A DNA stretch of 43,749 nucleotides, taken from positions 1 through 43,749 of the forward strand of contig VGJS01000037.1 in NCBI GenBank assembly GCA_016867395.1. Direction: 5' to 3'. The DNA is from Candidatus Handelsmanbacteria bacterium. GTDB taxonomy: Bacteria; Latescibacterota; UBA2968; UBA8231. Made by a program: the position numbers and the translations under genes. Below the pieces are notes generated by a model. The model did not search any database. It had not been told where the DNA came from and was given only the letters and a program-made list of their open reading frames with translations. Positions 1 through 10,605 of this stretch are shown piece by piece (within the stretch, counting starts at the first letter, position 1; each line of letters starts with the position of its first letter).

Positions 1-836
<836 letters not shown>

Positions 837-1688
837 CTACTGTGATACTGCTTCGGCGCCGCCGATGATGTCCATCAGTTCGAGGGTAATGGAGGCCTGC
901 CGCTTCTTGTTCATCTGGCGGACCAGCCCGTCGATCAGGTCGCCAGCGTTCTTGGTGGCGTTGTCCATGGCGGTCATGCGGGCGGCCTGCTCGCCTGCGC
1001 TGACTTCGAGCAGAGCGCGCCAGACCCGGTAGTTGACGTGCAGGGGCACCAGCGCGTCGAGCAGCCGCTCGGGTTCGGGCTCGAAGATGTAGTCCAGCAA
1101 CGCCTCGTCCTCGGCGACCTCGGGCTTCACCACCGGCAAAAGCTGCTCGACCACCGGCCGCTGGGTGGCCACGGACCGGAACTCACTGAAGACCAGCAGC
1201 ACCCGGTCCACCTCGCCCCGCAGGTAGCGCTGGCTCAGGTCGTGCGAGATCTGCAAGGCGTGCTTGAAGCTCAGCCGGCGGAAGACATCGGCGTGGTGGA
1301 CCACCGGGGCGACGCTGCGCCGCCGGAAAAAGTCGCGGCCCTTCCGCCCCACGGTGATCAGGTCAGTCTGGGGATGGCGAGCCAGTTCCTGCTGCGCCAT
1401 CCGGCAGACGTTGGAGTTGAAAGCCCCGCACAGGCCGCGGTCGGCGGTCACCACCGCCACCGCCACCCGGGCCACTGGCCGCTCCACCAGCAGCGGGTGC
1501 TGGCTCTCGATGCTCTGGGTCAGGTGCTGGAGCACGCGGCTGAGCTGCCTGCCATAGGGCCGGGCGGCGACGATGGCATCCTGCGCCTTCCGCATCTTGG
1601 CAGCCGCCACCAGCTTCATGGCGTTGGTGACCCGCTGGATGTTCTTGACGCTGCCGACGCGGGTTCTGAGTTGGCGCAGGGTAGCCAC
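837..1688 (-). CDS. atpG: ATP synthase F1 subunit gamma
   Basis: This is the central rotor shaft of F1, coupling c-ring rotation to catalysis in the alpha/beta hexamer. It has 283 residues, the usual size. The N-terminal helix has the family pattern (VATLRQLRTRVGSVKNIQRV, then TNAMKLVAAAKMRKAQ), the middle has TADRGLCGAFN, and the C-terminal helix has RMTAMDNATKNAGDLI, ending with ITLELMDIIGGAEA. The frame is open much further upstream, but that part is a shadow of atpA. I chose the GTG at 1686-1688 because the protein family starts there and an AGGAGA ribosome binding site lies just upstream, overlapping the atpA stop codon. The gene ends with TAG, which shows that TAG terminates genes in this organism. 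Confidence 0.97.
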   Translation of the reverse strand: MATLRQLRTRVGSVKNIQRVTNAMKLVAAAKMRKAQDAIVAARPYGRQLSRVLQHLTQSIESQHPLLVERPVARVAVAVVTADRGLCGAFNSNVCRMAQQELARHPQTDLITVGRKGRDFFRRRSVAPVVHHADVFRRLSFKHALQISHDLSQRYLRGEVDRVLLVFSEFRSVATQRPVVEQLLPVVKPEVAEDEALLDYIFEPEPERLLDALVPLHVNYRVWRALLEVSAGEQAARMTAMDNATKNAGDLIDGLVRQMNKKRQASITLELMDIIGGAEAVSQ

Positions 1689-1698
1689 GAAAGGTCTC

Positions 1699-3219
1699 CT
1701 AGGCCCGGAAGCTGCTCTTGAATTTGAGAATGGACTCGTGGACCTTGGTTTTGGTCTCATCGCTGAAGGCCAGGGTCTTGTTGATCTCTTCGAGGAGGGC
1801 CCAATGCACGGTGCGCATGTTGGCCAGCATCTCCTTCTCGAAGCGCTGCACCGCCCTGGTGGGCAGGTCGTCGAGGAGGCCCGCGTTGGCGGCGTACAGG
1901 GCCACCACCTCCTCGCCCAGGGAGAGCGGGCTGAACTGGTCCTGCTTGAGCACCTCGACCAGTTTCTCGCCGTGGTTGAGCAGGTCGCGGGTGCTCTGAT
2001 CCAGGTCGGATGTGCCGAACTGGGCAAAAGCCTTGAACTCGTTGTAGCGCGACATGTCCCCCTTGAGGGTGCGCGACACTGCCCGCATCGCCTTGGTCTT
2101 GGCGGCGCTTACGCGCGATACCGAGGCGCCCACGTCCATGGCCGGCCGGATGCCCGAGTAGAAGAGTTCGGGCTTGAGCAGGATCTGGCCGTCGGTGATG
2201 GAGATGACGTTGGTGGGCACGAAGGTCGAGACGTCACCTTCGAGGATCTCGATGACCGGGAAAGCGGTTAGCGAGCCGCCCCCCTTCTCGTCGCTCATCT
2301 TGCCGGCCCGCTCCAGGAGGCGCGAGTGCAGGTAAAATACGTCGCCCGGATACGCCTCGCGGCCAGGGGGCCGGCGCAGAATCAGGGACATCTCGCGGTA
2401 GGCCCACGCCTGCTTGGTCAGATCGTCGTAGACCACCAGGGCGTGGCCGCCCTTGTCGCGAAAGTACTCGCCCATCGAGCAGCCCGAGTACGGGGCCAGG
2501 AACTGGAGGGGGGCCGGCTCGTTGGCCGTGGCCGAGACCACGATGGTGTAGGCCATCGCCCCGCTCTCTTCGAGCTTGCCCACCACCTTGGCAACCGAGG
2601 AGGCCTTCTGGCCGATGGCCACGTACACGCAGGTGACCCCCTTGTTCTTTTGGTTGATGATGGTATCGATAGCGATGGCGGTCTTGCCGGTCTGACGGTC
2701 GCCGATGATCAACTCGCGCTGGCCCTTGCCGATGGGGATGGTGGAGTCTATTACCTTGATCCCGGTCTGCAGGGCCTCCTCCACCGGCTGGCGGTCGATC
2801 ACGCCGGGGGCCTTGCGCTCCACCGGCAGGGTCTGCTTGGCGTTGATGGGCCCCTTGCCGTCGATGGGCTGCCCCAGCGGGTTGACCACCCGGCCCAGCA
2901 GCTCCTCGCCCACGGGCACCTCGACGATACGGCCGGTGCGCTTGACCAGGTCGCCCTCGTGGATGAGGGTGTCGTCGCCAAAGAGCACGCAGCCCACGTT
3001 GTCAGCTTCAAGGTTGAGGGCCATGCCCATGACACCGTGGGGAAACTCCACCAACTCGGTGGCGCGCACATTGGCCAGGCCGTGGACGCGGGCGATGCCG
3101 TCGCCGACGTAGAGCACAGTGCCGCTCTCGAATACGTCGATCTGCTTCTCAAAGCCCAGCAACTGCTGCTTGAGGATCTTGGAGATTTCGTCGGGCTGGA
3201 CCAGGGTCGGGGTGGGCAT
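1699..3219 (-). CDS. atpA: ATP synthase F1 subunit alpha
   Basis: This is the non-catalytic nucleotide-binding subunit that alternates with beta in F1. It has 506 residues, the normal length. The N-terminal segment starts with [20 protein letters not shown]. The Walker A motif is GDRQTGKT, followed by [22 protein letters not shown], and later by [30 protein letters not shown] in the usual order. The C-terminus ends FKSSFRA at a TAG stop, a natural family end point, so this TAG works as a terminator. It lies 31 bases downstream of atpH and 10 bases upstream of the atpG start. Confidence 0.98.
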   Translation of the reverse strand: MPTPTLVQPDEISKILKQQLLGFEKQIDVFESGTVLYVGDGIARVHGLANVRATELVEFPHGVMGMALNLEADNVGCVLFGDDTLIHEGDLVKRTGRIVEVPVGEELLGRVVNPLGQPIDGKGPINAKQTLPVERKAPGVIDRQPVEEALQTGIKVIDSTIPIGKGQRELIIGDRQTGKTAIAIDTIINQKNKGVTCVYVAIGQKASSVAKVVGKLEESGAMAYTIVVSATANEPAPLQFLAPYSGCSMGEYFRDKGGHALVVYDDLTKQAWAYREMSLILRRPPGREAYPGDVFYLHSRLLERAGKMSDEKGGGSLTAFPVIEILEGDVSTFVPTNVISITDGQILLKPELFYSGIRPAMDVGASVSRVSAAKTKAMRAVSRTLKGDMSRYNEFKAFAQFGTSDLDQSTRDLLNHGEKLVEVLKQDQFSPLSLGEEVVALYAANAGLLDDLPTRAVQRFEKEMLANMRTVHWALLEEINKTLAFSDETKTKVHESILKFKSSFRA

Positions 3220-3250
3220 GATCAGTTCCTCGAAATTGGGCCGTGTAAGA

Positions 3251-3805
3251 TCAGTTGTGGGTTGTCAACGCCCCTGCCAGTTGTGCGCGCAGGGACTCCA
3301 GGTGCCTGACCAGGCTGCCGTCGAAGACCGTGTCGCCGACCCGGGCGACGGCGCCGCCCTTGAGGCTCTTGTCCAGCCTGGCGCTGAGGCGCACCTGCTT
3401 GCCGGTGTAGGCTTCGAGGCGTTGTTGAAAGCCCCGCCGCTGCTCCTCGCTCAACTCCACCGCCGAACGGACCTCAGCCTGAAGCACCCCCTGCCTGGCG
3501 TCGAAAAGGTCAATGAAGGCGGCCAGGACCCAGGGCAGCAGCCCGGCCCGCCCGCGCTCGGCCAGGAGCAGTAGGAAGTTGAGGGTCAGGGGCTGCACCT
3601 TGCCGGCGAAAAGGCTTTCCAGCAAGGCGCGGTGGACCTGTGCCTCGACCAGGCGGTTGCCCAGGCAGGCGCCCAACTCAGCTGAGGCCAGCAGGGTGGC
3701 CCGCAGGCCCTCGACGTCGGCCTGGACCTGGGCTTCGACCTTGAGTTCGGCGGCGGCCTCCAGGAGCGTGGCGGCGTAGCGCCGCACGACTTCGGGAGCA
3801 CTCAT
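3251..3805 (-). CDS. atpH: ATP synthase F1 subunit delta
   Basis: This is the peripheral-stalk protein that joins the b subunits to the top of F1 (the bacterial delta, equivalent to mitochondrial OSCP). It has 184 residues, the expected size. It opens with the typical helix [13 protein letters not shown] and ends with the conserved region [26 protein letters not shown], close to the family signature (gG.~ikvGd.v~DgSv~~~L~~l). The middle is alpha-helical and poorly conserved, as is normal. It is the fourth gene of the atpB-E-F-H-A-G-D run and starts 39 bases after the atpF stop. Confidence 0.95.
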   Translation of the reverse strand: MSAPEVVRRYAATLLEAAAELKVEAQVQADVEGLRATLLASAELGACLGNRLVEAQVHRALLESLFAGKVQPLTLNFLLLLAERGRAGLLPWVLAAFIDLFDARQGVLQAEVRSAVELSEEQRRGFQQRLEAYTGKQVRLSARLDKSLKGGAVARVGDTVFDGSLVRHLESLRAQLAGALTTHN

Positions 3806-3844
3806 CGGTTATCCATATGTGGCGGGGCGCCCTCGCCGCCGCCT

Positions 3845-4342
3845 TCAGTTGTGGGCCGGGGCCTGGGGTATGCGGCTGATCATGTCATCGACCAGCCGGC
3901 GGTTTTTCTCGTTGTCGAGTTCGGCGTCGATGATCAGGCCGGCGGCCCGCACCGCCAGTTCGGCCACCTCGCGCCGCAACTGGTCCAGGGCGGCCTGGCG
4001 CTCGCTTTCCAGCTCGCGGCGCATGGCGTGGGCCGTGTGCTCGGCCTCCTGTCGAGCTTCGGCGATGATCTGTTGGCTGACCCGCTCGGCCGCCTCGCGC
4101 GCCTGGCCGACGATCTTGCGCGCCTCGTCGTGCGCGGCCTCCAGGGCGCGCTGCTGCTCATCGAGGCTGGCCTGCATCTCGGCCTTGGCCTTCTCGGCGG
4201 CGGCCAGGGATTCCCTGATCTGCCGTTCGCGTTCGTCCAGCGCCGCCAGCAGCGGCTTCCACACCGCCGCCTTGAGCACCACCAGGACCACCGCAAAGGT
4301 GATCAGGGTCCAGATGATTGTCCCGGTATGGGGGTCTAACAT
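3845..4342 (-). CDS. atpF: ATP synthase Fo subunit b
   Basis: This is the peripheral-stalk subunit, anchored in the membrane by one N-terminal helix and extending as a long dimeric coiled coil along F1. It has 165 residues. Residues about 8-27 (TIIWTLITFAVVLVVLKAAVW) are hydrophobic, and residues 35-140 are a charged heptad-type helix rich in Ala, Glu, Arg and Gln. There is a single b gene and no b' copy, unlike photosynthetic bacteria and some alphaproteobacteria. It starts 19 bases after the atpE stop. Confidence 0.95.
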   Translation of the reverse strand: MLDPHTGTIIWTLITFAVVLVVLKAAVWKPLLAALDERERQIRESLAAAEKAKAEMQASLDEQQRALEAAHDEARKIVGQAREAAERVSQQIIAEARQEAEHTAHAMRRELESERQAALDQLRREVAELAVRAAGLIIDAELDNEKNRRLVDDMISRIPQAPAHN

Positions 4343-4361
4343 GGCTGCCCTCAGCGGCCGC

Positions 4362-5454
<1,093 letters not shown>

Positions 5455-5510
5455 GGATCAGGGATCAGTGAAGGGATAGAAAGACGGAGCCCGTGCTGCA
5501 AAGAATATAT

Positions 5511-5539
5511 AAGCTAAGCAGCCGCAAAAGCCGTGTCAA
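5511..5539 (-). promoter_or_regulatory. sigma70-like promoter upstream of atpB
   Basis: On the minus strand there is a perfect TTGACA (complement of 5534-5539), a 17-base spacer, then TAGCTT (complement of 5511-5516, three of six matches to TATAAT). A better -10 match, TATATT (complement of 5504-5509), lies 24 bases away, which is too far for this -35. The stretch 5500-5520 is clearly AT-richer than its surroundings. The site lies in the 114-base gap between atpI and atpB. Confidence 0.55.
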
Positions 5540-5568
5540 CACCTGGGCCGGCAGGGGCAGCTTTTTTC

Positions 5569-5874
5569 TTACCTCGGACCACTCTGCCCCGGTTTGGCCC
5601 TCCCCCGCCGGCGCAACACCAGGGCGATTTCCCAGACCTGAAAGACCAGAAAGGAGACGATCAGGCTCCCCATATAGGCGCCGGCCTGCAACTCGGTGAA
5701 CTTGAAGATCCCCACCGAGATGGCCATCACCAGGGCCAGGCGCACCCCGGTGCCGCCCAGCACCGCCAGCACGAAGGTCTGGTTGTCGCGGTCAAAGGCC
5801 CAGCGGATCAGCAGCCAGGCCCCCAGGCCGTTGAGGGCGGCCACGGCCACCCCGGCGATCACTCCTTCCCACAT
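5569..5874 (-). CDS. atpI: ATP synthase subunit I (AtpI-like membrane protein)
   Basis: This is a 101-residue membrane protein of the ATP synthase I family, which helps assemble the c-ring or stabilise Fo and is not part of the finished enzyme. Three or four hydrophobic segments are visible (GVIAGVAVAALNGLGAWLLI; TFVLAVLGGTGVRLALVMAI; GAYMGSLIVSFLVFQVWEIA), followed by a short Arg-rich tail. I chose the ATG at 5872-5874 because it fits the family length and lies inside the end of atpZ (16-base overlap), which suggests translational coupling. The longer upstream open frame is a shadow. Assignment rests on size, hydrophobic pattern and position. Confidence 0.8.
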   Translation of the reverse strand: MWEGVIAGVAVAALNGLGAWLLIRWAFDRDNQTFVLAVLGGTGVRLALVMAISVGIFKFTELQAGAYMGSLIVSFLVFQVWEIALVLRRRGRAKPGQSGPR

Positions 5875-6125
5875 CCCTCTTTCTCCTCGCGTCGGCGCCC
5901 TTCGGCGCGTGTAAGCAGCTTGACCAGGTTGTAGAAGCCGGCCCCACCGCCCAGGAACACCCCCAGGATCAGGAAAAGGGGCGAGGTCCCCCAGCGCTGG
6001 TCCAGCCAGTTGCCCCCCAGCAGGCACAAAAAGACGGAGACGGCCATCTGGATGCCGGCCCCCGCGTACTGGCTGGACCGGGCATAGGACTGGAGCCAGG
6101 ATCTGTCCGGCGGTTTCTCCTCCAT
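5859..6125 (-). CDS. atpZ: AtpZ/AtpI family protein (ATP synthase gene 1)
   Basis: This is an 88-residue protein with two membrane helices (GIQMAVSVFLCLLGGNWLDQRWG and PLFLILGVFLGGGAGFYNLVKL), which is the AtpZ pattern. AtpZ and AtpI often occur as a pair ahead of atpB and have been proposed to act in Mg2+/Ca2+ transport or Fo assembly (family knowledge). A good AAGGAGG site precedes the ATG. It is the promoter-proximal gene of the operon, divergent from bioB across a 95-base gap. Confidence 0.82.
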   Translation of the reverse strand: MEEKPPDRSWLQSYARSSQYAGAGIQMAVSVFLCLLGGNWLDQRWGTSPLFLILGVFLGGGAGFYNLVKLLTRAEGRRREEKEGCGKE

Positions 6126-6220
6126 GCGCCCCTCCTTAATCCAAAAGATAAGCCACCGCCGCCTTGCCAGCAGCGCCGAAACTCCCTTGGTTTGAGCAAC
6201 CCCCGCCAGGAGCGCGACCC

Positions 6221-7183
6221 ATGCAGACCCAACCCGGACCCTGGACCCGGCCGCAGGTGAGCCAGTTGTACCGCACCCCCCTGCTCGAACTGATCCACCG
6301 GGCCGCCGAGGTACACCGCCACCACCACGACCCCCGCCAGGTCCAGGTCTGCACCCTGCTCTCCATCAAGACCGGCGGCTGCCCCGAGGACTGCGGCTAC
6401 TGCTCCCAGTCGGCCCACCACCACACCGGCCTGGAGCGCCAGCCCCTGCTCGATCCGGGCGCGGTGGCCGAGGCCGCCCTGCGGGCCAGGGAGGCCGGCA
6501 GCACCCGCTTCTGCATGGGCGCCGCCTGGCGCCAGGTGCGCGACGGCGCTGAATTCGACCAGGTGCTGGAGATGGTGCGGCAGGTCGCCGCCCTGGACCT
6601 GGAGGTCTGCTGCACCCTGGGCATGTTGGACGAAGACCAGGCCCGGCGCCTCAGGGAAGCCGGCCTGACCGCCTACAACCACAACCTCGACACCGGCCCA
6701 GAGCACTATAAAAAGGTGGTCAGCACCCGCACCTACGAGGACCGCCTCCAGACCCTGGCCCACGTCTCCCGCGCCGGCATCTCGGTCTGCTGCGGCGGCA
6801 TCCTGGGGCTGGGCGAGGGCGAGGAGGACCGCATCGACCTGCTCCACACCCTGGTCTCCCTGCCCACCCCGCCCGAATCCGTGCCCATCAACGCCCTGGT
6901 GCCCATCCCCGGCACCCCCCTGGGCCAGCAGCCCAGGGTCTCGGTGTGGGAGTTGGTGCGGATGATCGCCGCGGCCCGCCTGCTCTTCCCCCAGGCCATG
7001 GTCCGGCTCTCGGCCGGCCGCGACCAACTCAGCGACGAAGGGCAGGCCCTGTGTTTTTTGGCCGGGGCCAACTCCATCTTCTCGGGCGACAAGTTGCTGA
7101 CCACCCCGCACCCGGGCCAGGCCAGGGACGCGGCCCTGTTCAGCCTTTTGGGCCTGGAGCCCAAAGTGTCCACGGGGAAATAA
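6221..7183 (+). CDS. bioB: biotin synthase (radical SAM)
   Basis: This enzyme inserts sulfur into dethiobiotin in the last step of biotin synthesis. It has 320 residues from the chosen start. The radical-SAM cluster motif is CPEDCGYC (Cys54, Cys58, Cys61), followed by SQSAHH; later landmarks are AYNHNLDT, GGILGLGE, NALVPIPGTPLG and the C-terminal GANSIFSGDKLLTT with the family Arg at VRLSAGRD. The frame is open 57 bases further upstream, but the ATG at 6221 has an AGGAGCG site about 10 bases before it and gives the usual length, so I prefer it. bioB stands alone on the plus strand, convergent with the bioF-H-C-D-A operon. Confidence 0.97.
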   Translation: MQTQPGPWTRPQVSQLYRTPLLELIHRAAEVHRHHHDPRQVQVCTLLSIKTGGCPEDCGYCSQSAHHHTGLERQPLLDPGAVAEAALRAREAGSTRFCMGAAWRQVRDGAEFDQVLEMVRQVAALDLEVCCTLGMLDEDQARRLREAGLTAYNHNLDTGPEHYKKVVSTRTYEDRLQTLAHVSRAGISVCCGGILGLGEGEEDRIDLLHTLVSLPTPPESVPINALVPIPGTPLGQQPRVSVWELVRMIAAARLLFPQAMVRLSAGRDQLSDEGQALCFLAGANSIFSGDKLLTTPHPGQARDAALFSLLGLEPKVSTGK

Positions 7184-7258
7184 CCGGCACCTCACCAGGC
7201 AGCAACGATGGTCAGCAACAATGCGCTGGACACTTGATGCTGTGCAAGGCCAGGCCCC

Positions 7259-8536
7259 CTACGCAGCGAGCCCCGAGACCACCTCGGCGATGGCGCGGTA
7301 GATCCGGACCAACTGATCCCGTTCCAGGCAATAGGGCGGCACCAGGTAGATCATCCCGCCCAAGGGCCGCAGCAGCAACCCCCGTTCGAGGAAGGCCTGC
7401 CGCAGACGCGGCCCCAGTTCGTGCAGGTACCCTGCCGCCCCCCGCACCTCCAGCGCCGCGATGGTGCCGCAGACCCGCAGCCGGCACAGGTGCGGGTGAT
7501 CCACCAGTTCCCTCAACTCCTCGCGGTGCCAGCCCTCCAGATGGGCATAGGGTGGGGGTTGGCTTTCGAGCAGGTCCAGGGAGGCCAGGGCCGCGGCGCA
7601 GCCCAGGGGGTTGGCGGTGTAGGAATGCCCGTGGTAGAGGGTGTGGCGCGGATCATCGGAGCAGAATGCCTGGTACACCTTCTCGCTGCACAAGGTGGCG
7701 GCCAGTGGCAGGAAGCCCCCGCTGAGCCCCTTGGCCAGGCAGAGGATGTCGGGCCGTACCCCGGCCAGGGGGCAGGCGAAGAGCCCCCCGGTGCGGCCGA
7801 ACCCCGTGAACACCTCGTCGCCGATCAGCAGCACCCCGTGCGCCCGCAGGAGTTCTTGGACCCCTCGCAGGAAGGAGGGCCGGCACATGCGCATCCCCGC
7901 CGCCCCCTGCACCAGGGGTTCGGCGATCATTGCCGCGTACTCCTCCCCCTGCCGGCGCAAGAGGCCCTCCAGGTGCGCCAGGGCCAGCCCCTCGCGCTCC
8001 TCCGCCTCCCCATCTCCCATCCAGGTCTGGGGAAAGGGGACAAAGTCCACCGGGAAGAGCAACCCCCCGAAAGCCTCGGTGAAGACCGAGCGCCCGCTCA
8101 GCGACATGGCCCCCAGGGTGTCGCCGTGGTACGCCCCCTCCAGGCTGAGGAAACGCCGCCGGCCCCCGGCCCCCTGGTTGCGCCAGTACTGGTAGGCCAT
8201 CTTCAGGGCCACCTCCACCGCGGTGGATCCATTGTCCGAATAGAAAAGCCGGGGCAGGAAGGGCAGATGGCCGGTCAGGCGCCGGGCCAACTCCTCGGCC
8301 GGGGCGTGGGTAAAGCCGGCGGCGATCACCTGTTCGAGCCGGCCGGCCTGCGCGGCGATGGCCGCACTGATCCGGGGCTGGCAGTGGCCGTGCAGGGTGA
8401 CCCACCAACTGGAGATGCAGTCTACCAGCCGGCGGCCGTCCTCCAGTTCCAGCAGGGCCCCCTGCGCCGAACGCACCACCAGCGGGGCCGGGGCGCCCTG
8501 CATCTGGGTGTAGGGCATCCAGATGGGTGAGTTCAT
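7259..8536 (-). CDS. bioA: adenosylmethionine-8-amino-7-oxononanoate aminotransferase
   Basis: This PLP enzyme makes 7,8-diaminopelargonate from KAPA, using S-adenosylmethionine as the amino donor. It has 425 residues. It begins with the BioA signature IWMPYTQM and has ISSWWVTLHGH (the Trp-Trp substrate pocket), SDNGSTAVEVALKMA, EGAYHGDTLGAMS, GDEVFTGFGRTG and the PLP lysine in CLAKGLSGG (Lys269). The ATG overlaps the end of bioD by four bases (ATGA). It is the last gene of the biotin operon and ends at a TAG stop. The frame is open well upstream, but this is a bioD shadow. Confidence 0.97.
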   Translation of the reverse strand: MNSPIWMPYTQMQGAPAPLVVRSAQGALLELEDGRRLVDCISSWWVTLHGHCQPRISAAIAAQAGRLEQVIAAGFTHAPAEELARRLTGHLPFLPRLFYSDNGSTAVEVALKMAYQYWRNQGAGGRRRFLSLEGAYHGDTLGAMSLSGRSVFTEAFGGLLFPVDFVPFPQTWMGDGEAEEREGLALAHLEGLLRRQGEEYAAMIAEPLVQGAAGMRMCRPSFLRGVQELLRAHGVLLIGDEVFTGFGRTGGLFACPLAGVRPDILCLAKGLSGGFLPLAATLCSEKVYQAFCSDDPRHTLYHGHSYTANPLGCAAALASLDLLESQPPPYAHLEGWHREELRELVDHPHLCRLRVCGTIAALEVRGAAGYLHELGPRLRQAFLERGLLLRPLGGMIYLVPPYCLERDQLVRIYRAIAEVVSGLAA

Positions 8537-9153
8537 CCCCCTCCTCCAAAACAGCGCCGGTACGCCTCGCGCAACCCCTCGGGATCGAGGCGGAACAGCG
8601 GCTCCACCGCAGCCAGCACCCGCACCTGCCCGTACCGGGTGATGCCCTCCTCGTTGGCCGGGTCCCTGGGCCCGTTGACCACCACCCCCAGCACCTCCAG
8701 CCCCCGGCCCCGCAGCGCCTCCAGGCTGAGCAGGGTGTGGTTGAGGGTGCCCAGCCCGCTGCGGGCCACCAGCAGCACCGGCAATCCCAGGTGGGTCATC
8801 AGGTCCACCATCAGTTGGCGGTCGTTGAGGGGGACCAGGACCCCGCCGGCCCCCTCGGCGATCAGCCGGGCCGCCCTTGGCGGGCAGAAGGCGTCCAACT
8901 CGATCTCCACCCCTTGGCGGGCCGCGGCCTCGTGGGGGGAGCGGGGCAGGCGAAAACGGTAGGTCTCCGGGGCAAAACGCGCCGCCGGCAGCCCGGTGGC
9001 CCCTTGTACCCATTCGGTGTCGCCGGGCTCCCCGCTCTGTACGGGTTTCCAGTACACCGCCTCCAGCCCGGACATCAGCACCGCGCAGACCAGGGTCTTG
9101 CCCACCCCGGTATCGGTGCCGGTGACGAAGAATCTGGGCGGCAATCGCTCCAT
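8533..9153 (-). CDS. bioD: ATP-dependent dethiobiotin synthetase
   Basis: This enzyme closes the ureido ring by carboxylating 7,8-diaminopelargonate with CO2 and ATP. It has 206 residues. The P-loop GTDTGVGKT is at residues about 12-20, followed by YWKPVQSG and the metal-binding AEGAGGVLVPL region, then RSGLGTLNHTLLSLEAL. It starts 7 bases after the bioC stop and shares a four-base overlap with bioA, so it is surely cotranscribed. Confidence 0.96.
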   Translation of the reverse strand: MERLPPRFFVTGTDTGVGKTLVCAVLMSGLEAVYWKPVQSGEPGDTEWVQGATGLPAARFAPETYRFRLPRSPHEAAARQGVEIELDAFCPPRAARLIAEGAGGVLVPLNDRQLMVDLMTHLGLPVLLVARSGLGTLNHTLLSLEALRGRGLEVLGVVVNGPRDPANEEGITRYGQVRVLAAVEPLFRLDPEGLREAYRRCFGGGG

Positions 9154-9160
9154 CGCTCCC

Positions 9161-9955
9161 CTAATGGATACTCAAAGTCCCTGCGCCCCGCCGCACCACC
9201 GCCAGGCCACAGGAGACCGTCACCTCCACCCCGGCTGGGTATTCCTGGTCCCAGGCCCCCAGCAGGCGTCGAAAGACCCCAGCCCCCAGGGGCTCTCCTT
9301 TCAATGGGGTGGCGGCTCCGGTAGCCTTGAGGCTGCGAAAAAAATCCCGCGCCGAGGCGTGGCGCCACCCCTGCCGCACCGCCCAGCAGCGGCCCGCACT
9401 CCCCAACAGTTCCCGCATCTCCTCCAGGGCGGGAAAGGGGTTGGCCGTGCAGGGCAGCCCGAGCCGGTCGCACTGGGCGCGCCATTCGGGAAAGGAGCCG
9501 GCCTCCTGAAAGGAGCAGGCCAGCAGGCCGCCGGGCCGCAGCGCCCCCACCCAGCGCCGCAGGGCCCCCCGCCAGTCGGCGAACCAGTGCAGGGCCATGC
9601 CCGAGATGATCAGGGCGTACCCCTGCTGTTCCGGCCCGCGCTCCCCGTCCATCACCTGCCAGTGCCGGTGTTGGGCTGCCCCCACCCGCCCCCGGCAGAC
9701 CTCCAGCAGCACCGGGGACAGGTCGGTAAACCAGCACTCCCGCTCTGGCAGCAACCCCGCCAGCCCCGCGCTCAGGAGGCCGGTGCCGCAGCCCATCTCC
9801 AGCGCCGGCCCTTCGGGCAGGCTGGCCACCTGGCCTGCCAGTTCCGCCAGCAGCAGTTGGGCCGCCCACCCCTGCGCGGCGGCGGCCCGGTCGTAGGTGG
9901 CCGCGCTGCGGGAAAAGTTGCGGGCAATGCGCTCCTGGCGAGTGGGTGTATTCAT
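9161..9955 (-). CDS. bioC: malonyl-ACP O-methyltransferase
   Basis: BioC methylates malonyl-ACP so that the fatty-acid machinery can extend it to pimeloyl-ACP methyl ester. The protein has 264 residues and starts like other BioC proteins (RIARNFSRSAATYDRAAAAQ). The SAM-binding motif is ALEMGCGTGLLS, followed by FTDLSPVLLE and the post-motif region SGMALHWF. The ATG overlaps the end of the upstream esterase gene by four bases. The longer upstream open frame is a shadow. Position between bioH and bioD supports the assignment. Confidence 0.93.
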   Translation of the reverse strand: MNTPTRQERIARNFSRSAATYDRAAAAQGWAAQLLLAELAGQVASLPEGPALEMGCGTGLLSAGLAGLLPERECWFTDLSPVLLEVCRGRVGAAQHRHWQVMDGERGPEQQGYALIISGMALHWFADWRGALRRWVGALRPGGLLACSFQEAGSFPEWRAQCDRLGLPCTANPFPALEEMRELLGSAGRCWAVRQGWRHASARDFFRSLKATGAATPLKGEPLGAGVFRRLLGAWDQEYPAGVEVTVSCGLAVVRRGAGTLSIH

Positions 9956-10605
9956 GGCCCCAGCGCCGCGGCGATGGCCGCCCAGCAAGCGGCGGGACGG
10001 GTGAGGGGCAGGGCATGGCCGGCGCCAGGCAGGACCTCCAGGCGACTGTTGGACAGTTGCCTTTGCAGGGCCTGGGCCTGCTCCACCGGCACGACCTGGT
10101 CCTCCTCGCCGTGTAAGAGCAGCACGCGCGGCGCTCCTCGCAAAAGCTCCAGGTCGAGGGCCTCCCTGTCCAGCCGCGCCAGGTCCGCGGCCAGCAGGGG
10201 TTTCTCCGGGGGGCCAGGCAGGTCCTGCCCTCCCCCCTCCGGCGCAAAACACTGAGACCAGAACCCGGCCAGCAGGGACTCTGGTTCCTCCTCCAGACGC
10301 CGGCGCATCCGCCCCACCACCCGCCGCGAGCGCCGGCCCGCCTCCCCCTCTGGATGAAAGGTGCCAAAGCTCCCCAACCCCACCACCAGTTGCGCCCCCT
10401 CCAGCCACCGGGGCTCCAGCAGGTACAGGCCAAAGGAATGGGCGACGATCACCTGCGGCTGGCCCTCAGGGGAGCAGGGCGTACCGAAATAGCCCCGGTC
10501 CGCCACCCGCAGCACCCCCTCCGGGGGCAGCGCCGCCCGCCATCCCGCCCAGCAGCAGGGGCCGAAACCCCAGCCGTGCTGGAGCAGCACCTCAGTTCTG
10601 CTCAC
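9952..10605 (-). CDS. alpha/beta hydrolase, BioH-like pimeloyl-ACP methyl ester esterase
   Basis: This is likely to remove the methyl ester from pimeloyl-ACP methyl ester, the step between BioC and BioF. It has 217 residues, shorter than E. coli BioH (256). An alpha/beta-hydrolase layout is visible: an N-terminal HGWGFG oxyanion strand, nucleophile elbow AHSFG (Ala replaces the first Gly of the usual GxSxG), an acid candidate in GEEDQVVP and the histidine in PGAGHALPL. Several non-homologous esterases (BioH, BioG, BioK, BioJ) do this job in different bacteria. I am confident of the role from its position between bioF and bioC, less so of which subfamily it belongs to. Confidence 0.8.
   Translation of the reverse strand: MSRTEVLLQHGWGFGPCCWAGWRAALPPEGVLRVADRGYFGTPCSPEGQPQVIVAHSFGLYLLEPRWLEGAQLVVGLGSFGTFHPEGEAGRRSRRVVGRMRRRLEEEPESLLAGFWSQCFAPEGGGQDLPGPPEKPLLAADLARLDREALDLELLRGAPRVLLLHGEEDQVVPVEQAQALQRQLSNSRLEVLPGAGHALPLTRPAACWAAIAAALGP

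Noticed and set aside
7184..7258. Terminator between convergent bioB and bioA
   Set aside because: No stable hairpin or T-run could be found in these 75 bases.
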